The notes below the pieces were generated by a model that did no database searches, was not told where the DNA came from, and saw only the letters and a program-made list of their open reading frames with translations. Below are positions 1-5,800 of a DNA stretch of 6,586 nt, one piece after another. Within the stretch, counting starts at the first letter, position 1, and each line of letters begins with the position of its first letter. The stretch comes from an uncultured Prevotellaceae bacterium (GTDB taxonomy: Bacteria; Bacteroidota; Bacteroidia; Bacteroidales; Bacteroidaceae). The stretch covers positions 1 through 6,586 of the forward strand of contig CADCQC010000444.1 of NCBI GenBank assembly GCA_902803455.1, written 5' to 3'. The translations under genes and the position numbers were made by a program.

Positions 1-1
1 C

Positions 2-907
2 CCGAACTGCTGGCCATCGGCTCCTTTCAAGCGCATCAACGGTATCGGCACGCTTTGCCATGAATTCTGCCACACCTTGGGACTGCCTGATTTCTATCCC
101 ACGGTAAACAACGTGAAGGGCGACAACCAAGCGATGGAATACTGGAGTTTGATGGACAGCGGCAACTACGTCAGCAATGGTTATGCGCCAGTGGCATTGA
201 ATGCCTGGGAGCGTGAGGCCTTCGGATGGATCGAGATCCCCACCTTGGACAACGATACGACACTCACCATCAAACCGCTCGACGACGGTGGCACCGCCTA
301 CCGCATCCTCAACGACTATGACGACAGCGGGCATGAGTATTTCATCATCGAGAACATCCAGAAGATCATGCAGAACTACTACCAAAAGGGGCATGGTCTG
401 GTGGTCTACCATGTGGACTACGACGCCCAACGCTTCTCCATCACTTCCAACAGCGTGAACAACATCAAAGGAAAGCCACACATGACGGTCGTGCCTGCCG
501 ACGGACTGCTCTTCTCCCAGTATAATGTGGGAAAAGCCATCGATGGCAAAGTGATCAAGAATGCAGATTTCTTCAACCAACTGGCTGGTGACCCCTTCCC
601 CGGCACGTCTAATGTGACCGAACTCAACGACACGATGAATGTCGTCAACTTCCTCATCTATACCGGTGATTACCTGAACAAATCGTTAGAGAACATCAAG
701 GAAGAAGACGGTGTGGTGACGCTCACCTTCAGAAAAGATTTCCAAGGACATCTGGCAGGCATCGAGACACCCTTGTCGGAGGTCGCCTACCGTCGTAACG
801 GACAAATCTACACGCTCGACGGCCGACGTGCCGGTCAAGACATCAGACTGCTACCTCCCGGCATCTATATCCAAAACGGGAAGAAAATCGTAAGAAACCG
901 TCAGTAG
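2..907 (+). CDS. M6-family secreted zinc metallopeptidase, C-terminal part (5' end outside window)
   Basis: Partial gene, open from the first complete codon at position 2 to a TAG at 905-907. The TTG at 77 is not a real start, because the frame stays open upstream and encodes the catalytic motif. Seen: HEFCHTLGLPD at 59-91, a full metzincin-type HExxHxxGxxD zinc site (His codons at 59 and 71, Glu at 62, distal Asp at 89). The following WSLMDSG (Met codon at 152-154) fits the Met-turn. Motif, spacing and the context GIGTLCHEF match the M6 (immune inhibitor A-like) family. The zinc site sits at the window edge, so signal peptide and propeptide are missing. About 50 C-terminal residues (IYTLDGRR, then PPGIYIQNGKK) resemble the tails of exported Prevotella and Bacteroides proteins, possibly a type IX secretion sorting or anchoring tail; that role is inferred. 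Expected to act outside the cytoplasm as an endopeptidase. It converges with the minus-strand yggS gene. Confidence 0.87.
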   Translation, partial: PNCWPSAPFKRINGIGTLCHEFCHTLGLPDFYPTVNNVKGDNQAMEYWSLMDSGNYVSNGYAPVALNAWEREAFGWIEIPTLDNDTTLTIKPLDDGGTAYRILNDYDDSGHEYFIIENIQKIMQNYYQKGHGLVVYHVDYDAQRFSITSNSVNNIKGKPHMTVVPADGLLFSQYNVGKAIDGKVIKNADFFNQLAGDPFPGTSNVTELNDTMNVVNFLIYTGDYLNKSLENIKEEDGVVTLTFRKDFQGHLAGIETPLSEVAYRRNGQIYTLDGRRAGQDIRLLPPGIYIQNGKKIVRNRQ

Positions 908-936
908 ACGCATTCTCCGAAGTAGATGCGTCCTTC
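901..936 (-). repeat. In-frame echo of the yggS 3' end, directly after its stop codon
   Basis: On the minus strand, the twelve codons after the yggS TAA stay in the same frame and read EGRIYFGECVY then TGA. The last six residues, FGECVY, repeat the true C-terminus FGERVY 36 bp away. Over the six codons, 14 of 18 bases match, and three of the four differences are silent third-position changes. The TGA of the echo overlaps the last codons of the convergent peptidase gene. It may be what remains of a second or replaced yggS allele, or a short duplication. The unit is small, so chance cannot be excluded. Confidence 0.5.
907..932. terminator. Possible bidirectional terminator hairpin between convergent genes (weak)
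   Basis: GACGCAT (907-913) and ATGCGTC (926-932) form a perfect 7-bp inverted repeat around a 12-nt loop, placed between two converging stop codons. Position supports a terminator for either strand. There is no real T-run: CTTCTTAA follows on plus, and TACTGACGG follows on minus. The symmetry also lies inside the yggS echo, so it may be incidental. Confidence 0.35.
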
Positions 937-1608
937 TTAATAGACGCGTTCGCCAAAGATGGTGGTGCCCACCCTGACCATCGTGCTGTGACACTGGCAA
1001 GCAATGGGGAAATCATGGCTCATGCCCCAACTGCGCTCACAGAACGATGGTTTGTCGGCGAAGTATGCCGCCTTCACCTCATCGAAGAAATGGGCTGCCA
1101 GCATCATCTCCTGCCGTATCTGCTGTTCATCATCAACAAATGATGCCATCATCATCAGTCCGCAGATACGCACATGCTCCATCGTCCGCCACTCGCCCTC
1201 TGCCAGCAGTTGCCGGCAGGCGTCGAGGGTGAGGCCATACTTGGTCTCCTCCTCGGCAATATGCAGTTCGAGCAGCACGTCGACCACCCTGCCGCACCGT
1301 TCAGCCTGGCGGTTGATCTCGCGGAGCAGACGGATGGAGTCGACTGCCTCGATCATCGAGATGTAGGGCACGATATATTTCACCTTGTTGGTCTGCAGAT
1401 GACCGATGAAATGCCATTGGATGTCGGAAGGCAGGGAAGCGTGCTTCCCCTGCAGTTCCTGCACATGGCTTTCGCCGAAGAGACGCTGCCCCTCGGCATA
1501 AGCCTCCATGATGCTCTCGGCAGGATGATACTTGCTCACCGCCACGAGCCGCACGCCAGCAGGCAATTGGCTGACCACATGCTTCAGATTCTCACGGATG
1601 GAGTCCAT
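937..1608 (-). CDS. yggS: YggS/PLPBP-family pyridoxal phosphate-binding protein
   Basis: 223 residues, the usual length for this family of single-domain alanine-racemase-like TIM barrels. Members bind PLP but have no established catalytic activity, and act in the cytoplasm in PLP homeostasis. Seen: VAVSKYHP with Lys26 as the PLP Schiff-base lysine; FGESHVQEL at 44-52 (family FGENYVQE); WHFIGHLQTNK at 65-75; LHIAEEETKYG at 115-125; GMSHDF at 195-200; and the phosphate-binding stretch STMVRVGT at 208-215, then IFGER. Odd points: CQCHST where relatives have ECGST, and GLMMMASF where GLMGMATF is typical. Both leave the PLP lysine intact, so the protein should be functional. The ATG at 1606-1608 fits because the N-terminus starts at the expected distance from Lys26. 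It lies 15 bp after the DUF4494 stop, so the two are probably one transcript. No Shine-Dalgarno sequence is evident, as usual in Bacteroidetes. Confidence 0.95.
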   Translation of the reverse strand: MDSIRENLKHVVSQLPAGVRLVAVSKYHPAESIMEAYAEGQRLFGESHVQELQGKHASLPSDIQWHFIGHLQTNKVKYIVPYISMIEAVDSIRLLREINRQAERCGRVVDVLLELHIAEEETKYGLTLDACRQLLAEGEWRTMEHVRICGLMMMASFVDDEQQIRQEMMLAAHFFDEVKAAYFADKPSFCERSWGMSHDFPIACQCHSTMVRVGTTIFGERVY

Positions 1609-1623
1609 TGCGCTGATTGCTGA

Positions 1624-2103
1624 TTATTCCTCCACGGCTGTTTCCTGAGACACAGGACGTGCCTGATGCTCAAAGACATCCATGATAGACGTCTCATTGA
1701 GGCTGGCGATCACGTAGTCGATAGCCGTCGTACCCATCACCTCCTCGATATGTCTCACGGCACCGGCAAAAGTACCGGCCTGCACCAGATAATAGACGTT
1801 GGAGCGTTTCTCCTTCTGCGACTTCTCATCGATGGTGATAAACTGCAATTTGGCTTTATACCATCGGTCATCGCTGTCGGCCTCGCTGAAGAACACCTCC
1901 TTATAGGAAGCCTTCTTGATGTCGGCCACCTCAAACTCACCGCTGATATATGCCGACATCTCCTCGATAATCGACTTCTCTGCCTCGGTGAAACTCAACG
2001 CGTCGACCGTATATTGTTCTGTCACTTTTTTCTGCAGACCATCTTCCATGGTCTTCTCAAAACGGATTTTGGTCTCAAACCAATCTGCTGTTCTTGATCT
2101 CAT
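1624..2103 (-). CDS. DUF4494 family protein, function unknown
   Basis: 159 residues, recognised as a DUF4494 protein, a small Bacteroidetes family with no known function. Seen: the opening WFETKIRFEKTMEDG (8-22), then VTEQYTVDALSFTEAE, the block SGEFEVADIKKASYKEVF, a charged central part with DDRWYKAKLQFITIDEKS, and AIDYVIASLNETSIMDVF near the end. These match how I recall the family. The last dozen residues (ARPVSQETAVEE) look like a variable acidic tail. There is no signal peptide or membrane segment, so it should be cytoplasmic. The ATG at 2101-2103 places the conserved WFE seven residues in, as in relatives. It is followed after 15 bp by yggS and preceded by the YARHG-domain gene after a 55-bp AT-rich gap. 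I see no convincing promoter in that gap, only GAACTTTG at 2160-2167, one base off the -7 consensus and with no -33 partner. Linkage to yggS hints at a role near cofactor or amino-acid metabolism, but this is inference. Confidence 0.88.
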   Translation of the reverse strand: MRSRTADWFETKIRFEKTMEDGLQKKVTEQYTVDALSFTEAEKSIIEEMSAYISGEFEVADIKKASYKEVFFSEADSDDRWYKAKLQFITIDEKSQKEKRSNVYYLVQAGTFAGAVRHIEEVMGTTAIDYVIASLNETSIMDVFEHQARPVSQETAVEE

Positions 2104-2158
2104 TTTATATGATTTGTAAGAAAATATTCTAATTTATTAATATTGTAAGGGGGATTCA

Positions 2159-3409
2159 TCAAAGTTCATTGCTCATCTTGATCAGTTCCTGTTCATGAGC
2201 AGAGAGGGAATTGTCGTTGGGTTTCCATTTGGGATCAGGCATATACCACCACTGCGACTCGAAAATGCGGCGCAACTGGGCATCTTTGAACACATAGCCG
2301 CGGTGAGCATAGGGCAGATTGCGGCGGATACGTGCTGAGAATTCCTTCATCTGCTTCTCCGTGCCTTTTCCGGGATAGAGGTCTTCGTAGTTCTTCCACC
2401 AGAAGAAAGTGGAACCGCTGTCATAATAGAGCGGTTTGGGCTTGTTACCCCAATCCACCATAAACTCAAGGTTGTCGGCTGAATTGATGCTCATATTACA
2501 ATTGGTGCGGAAATTGTTGCGGTGCCACTCCAGCGTACCGTCACGCAGCACCACTTCCACTACCGATTCGTTCATTTCGTCAAGGTTGGTCTGCATGATG
2601 CGTGTCTTTCCTTTCCCCTTGGTCACCTTGAAGGGAGTACCCTTGAAAGGTTTTTCATCAATGATGAAATGCTTGGTGCAGTTATTGGCATGGATGCGCA
2701 AGGTGAAGTCATCAATCTGGTGATTGGCCCATCGCATGGCAGGCATCAACCAATAAGGGATGTTGAAAGCGGCTCCCACGCCATACGACATGCGGTAGCT
2801 ATAAGTGTGGCGCACGGTGTTCAGTCCGCTGTTGAAATGTGCCTTGAAATAATATGCGTAGGAGAAGGAAGCGTATTCATCGGTCTGCTTATTGTGGAGC
2901 CGTTCGCTATTTTCCTCATCATAATCCCATTTTTTGAAATCAACGGGCACATAGACCTGTCCGTTTTTCCGAGCGTTCAGTACTTCCTTGGGCATATCCT
3001 CGATATCCGTATTCATAAAGACCACGCCATTACTATAACGGAGCGCCTGCCCGTTCATCGCCACGGTGAAATCCATGATATGCGGATGGGCGCCTTTGAA
3101 ATTGGGCTTCTCCCCGTCATTGTAGGGAGCAGAGGCCTCAAAACCCATCGTGATATCCTTGGCCTTTCCGTTGTTCATAAAAGTATAGTCCACCTCCACA
3201 TAGGCAATGCCATCATCACCGAGGGTGATGGTCAGAATCTCTTTCTTGATGGCGATATCTGTCTCTTGCAGAGGTTCCAGATGGCTGCCATTGACAAAAT
3301 AGACAGCATCATTGGCTTTGGCGGTAAGCGTGGAGACCATCATGACTACGATGAGAGACAGCAACCGGCATGAGGCCATCCACCATTTGTTTGCACTTTT
3401 CATATTCAT
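2159..3409 (-). CDS. Exported DUF4424-like protein with C-terminal YARHG domain
   Basis: 416 residues. The N-terminus is a typical signal peptide: Lys residues 4 and 8, a hydrophobic core around 16-29, and TLTAKA before a likely signal peptidase I cut after Ala32. Cys14 is not in a lipobox, so a soluble exported protein is more likely than a lipoprotein. Residues about 33-345 form a beta-rich region beginning ANDAVYFVNG, with LTITLGDDGIAYVEVDYTFM and MGFEASAPY; this resembles DUF4424-type domains. Residues about 360-412 match the YARHG domain, which is found in extracytoplasmic proteins and may bind the cell surface: RNLPYAHRGYVFKDAQLRRIFESQ-WWY. The signature reads YAHRG rather than YARHG (367-371). 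The start at 3407-3409 (Met-Asn-Met) follows a leader with a promoter and hairpin; Met3 is an alternative start. It is first in the minus-strand block and may read into the DUF4494 and yggS genes. Function is unknown, and the DUF4424 label is less certain than YARHG. Confidence 0.85.
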   Translation of the reverse strand: MNMKSANKWWMASCRLLSLIVVMMVSTLTAKANDAVYFVNGSHLEPLQETDIAIKKEILTITLGDDGIAYVEVDYTFMNNGKAKDITMGFEASAPYNDGEKPNFKGAHPHIMDFTVAMNGQALRYSNGVVFMNTDIEDMPKEVLNARKNGQVYVPVDFKKWDYDEENSERLHNKQTDEYASFSYAYYFKAHFNSGLNTVRHTYSYRMSYGVGAAFNIPYWLMPAMRWANHQIDDFTLRIHANNCTKHFIIDEKPFKGTPFKVTKGKGKTRIMQTNLDEMNESVVEVVLRDGTLEWHRNNFRTNCNMSINSADNLEFMVDWGNKPKPLYYDSGSTFFWWKNYEDLYPGKGTEKQMKEFSARIRRNLPYAHRGYVFKDAQLRRIFESQWWYMPDPKWKPNDNSLSAHEQELIKMSNEL

Positions 3410-3420
3410 TATTCATTTAG

Positions 3421-3440
3421 GTGGGCTCTATCATGCCCAC
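3421..3440 (-). promoter_or_regulatory. Leader hairpin ahead of the YARHG-domain gene
   Basis: GTGGGC (3421-3426) and GCCCAC (3435-3440) pair perfectly around an 8-nt loop. On the minus strand the hairpin would sit in the 5' leader, with only 11 nt between it and the ATG at 3409. It is the only GC-rich element in an AT-rich leader. Such a position could limit ribosome access or stabilise the transcript. It is not followed by a T-run, so it is not a terminator. The regulatory role is inferred. Confidence 0.5.
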
Positions 3441-3462
3441 ATGAGAGTTAAAATATTGGGTG

Positions 3463-3493
3463 CAAAAATACGATTATTTCCTCTTCTCCCGAA
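3463..3493 (-). promoter_or_regulatory. Bacteroidetes-type promoter for the YARHG-domain gene
   Basis: Read on the minus strand, TATTTTTG (complement of 3463-3470) is an exact match to the Bacteroidetes -7 element TAnnTTTG. Nineteen bases upstream lies TTCG (complement of 3490-3493), one base off the TTTG -33 element. Transcription should start about 5-7 nt beyond the -7 element, near 3456-3458, giving a leader of about 48 nt that contains the hairpin at 3421-3440. Confidence 0.65.
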
Positions 3494-3720
3494 TAAAAAC
3501 AGATTATTTTCTGCTCTTTTTTCACATTTTTCTCACATTCTAAAATATTTTTTGATTTGAATGATACATACCCGTTTAGAAAAAGGCTCTATTTCTACAG
3601 AAGAAACAGATTTCAACAGTTAGCAAGTTTTAGATCAGCAAGTAAAGATGTTATTAGAGATGACTATGGTATAAATGAATGATGAAAAAGGAAAAGATTT
3701 CTGACAAAAGAAAAAAGATT

Positions 3721-3762
3721 GAGATTTGAAAAATGAGCATCCGGCAACGCTGGAGATTTGAA
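3721..3762 (+). repeat. Pair of 10-bp direct repeats upstream of the AAA+ operon
   Basis: GAGATTTGAA occurs at 3721-3730 and 3753-3762, a centre-to-centre distance of 32 bp, close to three helical turns. Both lie 63-105 bp ahead of the AAA+ start. They could be half-sites for a DNA-binding protein, or weak -7-like elements (GAnnTTTG against TAnnTTTG). In AT-rich DNA a 10-bp repeat is only modest evidence. Confidence 0.3.
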
Positions 3763-3825
3763 GAAAAAAAGCACAATTGACAAAAATCGACCATCAAAAT
3801 TAACTCAAAGTTAGTAGAAAATCGT

Positions 3826-4788
3826 ATGGAAGAGAGAATAAACGGTGAAAAAGATTGGGTTAAAAGGATAATGACCTTGCAGCCATCTGCTCCGGCAGCA
3901 TCTCAACAGGGAGATGCTGCCGAAGGCGCAAGCGCAGCGGAGAGACATGGTTTCGACGACGTGGCTGGCATGGATGAGTTGAAACAACTCATCACTGAGA
4001 GTCTCATCAACGTGATCCTTCATGCCGACTACGCCAAAGCATACGACATCATTCCGCCAAGTCTGCTGTTCTACGGACCGGCAGGATGCGGCAAGACCTT
4101 CTTCGCTGAGAAAACCGCAGAAGAGGTGGGCATCAACTTCATCAAAGTGGTGCCCGACGACCTTGCATCCACATTGATCCACGGGACACAGAAAAAAATC
4201 AGTGAAATCTTCAAAAAAGCAGAGAAGGAAGCCCCCACGATCATCTTCTTCGATGAATTTGACGCCATGGTGCCGCAGCGCTCCATCGATGAGCACAACT
4301 ATCAGAATGGTGAGACCAATGAGTTTCTCTGCATGCTCAACAATGCGGCGAAAAGAGGTATCTACGTCATGGCAGCGACCAATTACCCCGAGCGTATCGA
4401 CAGGGCGGTGCTGAGATCAGGGCGTATCGATGAGATCATCTATGTCGGCATGCCCGATATTGCCGCACGGGAGAGTCTATTCAGGCTCAAACTCTCACAG
4501 TTGCCCACCGATGAGAACATCAACTTCCAACGCCTGGCCGAGAAGTCCGCAGGCTTCAACTGCAGCGACATCACCTACATCGTGAAGATGGCCTCACGGA
4601 AGATGTTCAATGCGAGCATCTCAGAAAAAGGCATGCCCTACAAGACCATCACGCAAGACCTGCTTGAGGAGACGATCTCACAAAAGACACCATCGGTGAG
4701 CAGCCGCGACCTGAAAAATTTTGAGCGGCTACAGCAGGAGTTCTCGCCCAAAAGCCAAAAGCACCACAACCACATCGGGTTTGTATAA
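3826..4788 (+). CDS. Cdc48/SpoVK-like AAA+ ATPase, single ATPase domain
   Basis: 320 residues with one classic AAA module. Seen: FDDVAGMDELK (43-53) at the start of the domain; Walker A GPAGCGKT (84-91, Ala for the usual Pro at 86); Walker B IIFFDEFDA (139-147, Asp143/Glu144); sensor 1 Asn186 in AATN; and the second region of homology DRAVLRSGRID with arginine-finger candidates Arg197 and Arg200. GFNCSDITYIVKMASRKM (243-260) lies in the lid (family GFSGADI). All ATPase residues are present, so it should hydrolyse ATP, probably as a hexamer. Pore loop 1 (STLIHGTQ, 115-122) lacks the aromatic residue of strong threading unfoldases. No protease, membrane or signal segment is present. Residues 17-40 are a low-complexity Ala/Ser/Gln/Glu linker. 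The N-terminal 16 residues and the C-terminal tail (HHNHIGFV) may be contact sites. The ATG at 3826 is chosen because a stop lies just upstream in frame; Met16 is an alternative. First gene of an operon with two YbjN-like proteins, its likely partners or substrates. Confidence 0.9.
   Translation: MEERINGEKDWVKRIMTLQPSAPAASQQGDAAEGASAAERHGFDDVAGMDELKQLITESLINVILHADYAKAYDIIPPSLLFYGPAGCGKTFFAEKTAEEVGINFIKVVPDDLASTLIHGTQKKISEIFKKAEKEAPTIIFFDEFDAMVPQRSIDEHNYQNGETNEFLCMLNNAAKRGIYVMAATNYPERIDRAVLRSGRIDEIIYVGMPDIAARESLFRLKLSQLPTDENINFQRLAEKSAGFNCSDITYIVKMASRKMFNASISEKGMPYKTITQDLLEETISQKTPSVSSRDLKNFERLQQEFSPKSQKHHNHIGFV
3893..3922 (+). repeat. Perfect 12-bp inverted repeat inside the AAA+ coding region
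   Basis: CGGCAGCATCTC (3893-3904) and GAGATGCTGCCG (3911-3922) pair without mismatch around a 6-nt loop, starting 68 nt into the gene. It encodes part of the low-complexity linker (about residues 23-33) between the N-terminus and the ATPase domain. The mRNA would form a strong GC-rich stem early in translation. No T-run follows. It may be a pausing, stability or protein-binding element; the role is inferred. Confidence 0.6.
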
Positions 4789-4823
4789 GCAACAATACAA
4801 TCATTCACTAAAACTGACAGAAA

Positions 4824-5234
4824 ATGAAAGAAAAAATCTTAGAAGCACTCGAGGAACTTGGGTTCCAACTAAAACATGTGGAGGATGTGGGATATGAGTT
4901 CTCGTATGAAGGAACTACCTATCTCTATCTTCAAAACGAAAAGGATGAGGCTTTTTGCTCTATTGCCATCCCTGGCATCTGCAGAATGGATGAGGACAAC
5001 ATCGAAGACCTCAAGTTGATGTATAGCGTCAACGCCAACAGAAAATATGTGAAAGCATACAAGTTGTCCCACTCTTTGTGGCTCTTCTACGAGCGTGACA
5101 TGGCCACAGAAGGTGACTTCAAGGAAGCCATTTACAATATGATCCAACACCTCGATGCCACCTACCGTCAACTTGGCAAATCCGATGAGGATGACGATGA
5201 CGAGGTGATGGAGGAGATGGATGATGAGGATTAA
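4824..5234 (+). CDS. YbjN / type III chaperone-like small protein with acidic tail
   Basis: 136 residues, no signal peptide or membrane segment. Order of elements: an amphipathic helix (KEKILEALEELGF, 2-14), a beta-rich stretch (YEFSYEGTTYLYLQ, then AFCSIAIPGI, 24-52), and a helical or mixed half with NIEDLKLMYSVN (59-70) and FKEAIYNMIQHLDATYRQL (99-117). This helix, strands, helix plan and the hydrophobic pattern resemble the YbjN and type III secretion chaperone (CesT-like) fold, whose members bind other proteins. Residues 120-136 form a tail with 13 of 17 acidic residues. It lies 35 bp after the AAA+ stop and is followed after 36 bp by a paralogue, so the three are very likely one operon. 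A role as adaptor, chaperone or regulator of the AAA+ ATPase is inferred from linkage and fold; the family name is a fold-level guess. Confidence 0.75.
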   Translation: MKEKILEALEELGFQLKHVEDVGYEFSYEGTTYLYLQNEKDEAFCSIAIPGICRMDEDNIEDLKLMYSVNANRKYVKAYKLSHSLWLFYERDMATEGDFKEAIYNMIQHLDATYRQLGKSDEDDDDEVMEEMDDED

Positions 5235-5270
5235 TGAGAAGCATTTTTTCCGACCATTTAAAATATTCTG

Positions 5271-5672
5271 ATGATGACAGCCCAAGAAGCCGTCATGCAA
5301 GCACTCCAGAAGATGGGTTATAAGCCCAACATCGACGAGGACAATGACATCCATTTATGGTACCAGATGAAGCACATCTATTTTCTTATAGAAGATGAAG
5401 ACAATGACTATGTGACTGTTCACCTCCCTTCCATCTACACGGTGAAAGACGAAAAGGAGGTGCCTCTGCTGCTGGCCACCTGCAACCAACTCACCCGAGA
5501 TCTGAAATTATGCAAGGTGTTTCTCTCCAGCGATTTCAAAACCGTATCAGCCTCCAACGAGTTTCTCTATTGCAGTGAGGAGAGTCTGGAACAGAACATC
5601 CGGTACTCGCTCAGTATCCTTGGAATCCTCAGGAGAACATTCCGTGTACATCTGGACAAAATGCGCTCCTGA
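5271..5672 (+). CDS. Second YbjN / type III chaperone-like small protein
   Basis: 133 residues, cytoplasmic by appearance. It shares the layout of the preceding gene product and aligns with it by eye: AVMQALQKMGY against KILEALEELGF at the N-terminus; HLWYQMKHIYFLIEDEDNDY against the first protein's strand block; VTVHLPSIYTV against CSIAIPGICRM; and a conserved Asn before a basic-hydrophobic strand (CNQLTRDLKLCKVFL against VNANRKYVKAYKL). It is therefore a divergent tandem paralogue. Differences: no acidic tail, a basic C-terminus (GILRRTFRVHLDKMRS), and a Ser/Glu-rich loop (SASNEFLYCSEESLEQN, 93-109). The two could form a heterodimer, as paired chaperones of this fold often do; that is inference. 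Tandem ATG codons at 5271 and 5274 leave the exact start open. It ends the AAA+ operon, and inverted repeats plus a terminator follow. Confidence 0.72.
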   Translation: MMTAQEAVMQALQKMGYKPNIDEDNDIHLWYQMKHIYFLIEDEDNDYVTVHLPSIYTVKDEKEVPLLLATCNQLTRDLKLCKVFLSSDFKTVSASNEFLYCSEESLEQNIRYSLSILGILRRTFRVHLDKMRS

Positions 5673-5673
5673 T

Positions 5674-5705
5674 GACAGAACAGGTTCTGTCTGCCGGCAG
5701 AACCT
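5674..5705 (+). repeat. Three-arm inverted repeat with alternative hairpins
   Basis: Starts two bases after the stop of the last operon gene. Arm 1 GACAGAAC (5674-5681) and arm 2 GTTCTGTC (5684-5691) form a perfect palindrome with a 2-nt centre. Arm 2 also pairs with arm 3: the stretch 5682-5691 matches 5696-5705 with one G-T wobble around the tetraloop TGCC. The two hairpins cannot form together. No T-run follows, so it is not itself a terminator. It could be a 3'-end protecting structure, a switch or a protein-binding palindrome. Confidence 0.5.
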
Positions 5706-5721
5706 ATCGCTTATCACATAA

Positions 5722-5751
5722 AAATCGGTATCAACGATATATAACCGATTT
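5722..5751. repeat. 8-bp inverted repeat, AT-rich loop
   Basis: AAATCGGT (5722-5729) and ACCGATTT (5744-5751) pair perfectly around a 14-nt AT-rich loop. It lies between the three-arm repeat and the terminator hairpin. The right arm is followed by TCTGCTTC, not a clean T-run. Either a second 3'-end hairpin or part of an operator region for the downstream gene. Confidence 0.4.
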
Positions 5752-5770
5752 CTGCTTCACAAACAACCCG

Positions 5771-5800
5771 ATCCATGTAATGAAAGTTACATGGATTTTT
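5771..5800 (+). terminator. Intrinsic terminator of the AAA+ operon
   Basis: ATCCATGTAA (5771-5780) and TTACATGGAT (5787-5796) make a perfect 10-bp stem with loop TGAAAG, followed by TTTT at 5797-5800. Position after the last operon gene and before a fresh promoter supports termination. A third arm, ATGTAAC (5805-5811), can pair with GTTACAT (5786-5792) in competition with this stem. The long palindrome could instead, or also, be an operator upstream of the GH3-gene promoter. Confidence 0.65.

Larger units (their letters stand above)
3410..3825. other. AT-rich divergent intergenic region (416 bp)
   Basis: Lies between the minus-strand exported-protein gene and the plus-strand AAA+ operon. 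The left part holds a leader hairpin (3421-3440) and a minus-strand promoter (3463-3493). The right part must hold the promoter of the AAA+ operon, but no good TTTG/TAnnTTTG pair was found there. The nearest candidates are TATTTTTTG at 3546-3554, one base too long, and two copies of GAGATTTGAA (3721 and 3753). A small plus-strand frame starting ATG at 3561 has an in-frame TAG at 3621 and ends at 3674. A second mini-frame of 15 codons runs 3733-3780. Neither resembles a known gene. Stretches of A and G dominate 3680-3790. No tRNA, riboswitch or other known RNA was recognised. Confidence 0.7.

Noticed and set aside
1174..1623. 149-codon plus-strand frame
   Set aside because: Antisense to yggS, which has all family motifs on the minus strand.
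1666..2097. 143-codon plus-strand frame
   Set aside because: Antisense shadow of the DUF4494 gene.
2522..3373. 283-codon plus-strand frame
   Set aside because: Antisense to the YARHG-domain gene, whose signal peptide, domain motifs and promoter are clear; the antisense product has no family features.
3738..3756. Small hairpin TCCGG/CTGGA upstream of the AAA+ gene
   Set aside because: Five pairs including a G-T wobble; expected by chance in a region of this size.
3811..4296. 161-codon minus-strand frame
   Set aside because: Antisense to the AAA+ Walker A and B region; it is open only because of codon bias in the true gene.
5222..5250. Short AATG/CATT stem with a run of six T after the first YbjN-like gene
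   Set aside because: Only a 4-bp stem, too weak for a terminator, and the next gene follows closely as part of the same operon.
4869..5354. 161-codon minus-strand frame across both YbjN-like genes
   Set aside because: Antisense to two well-supported genes and the gap between them; no recognisable domain.
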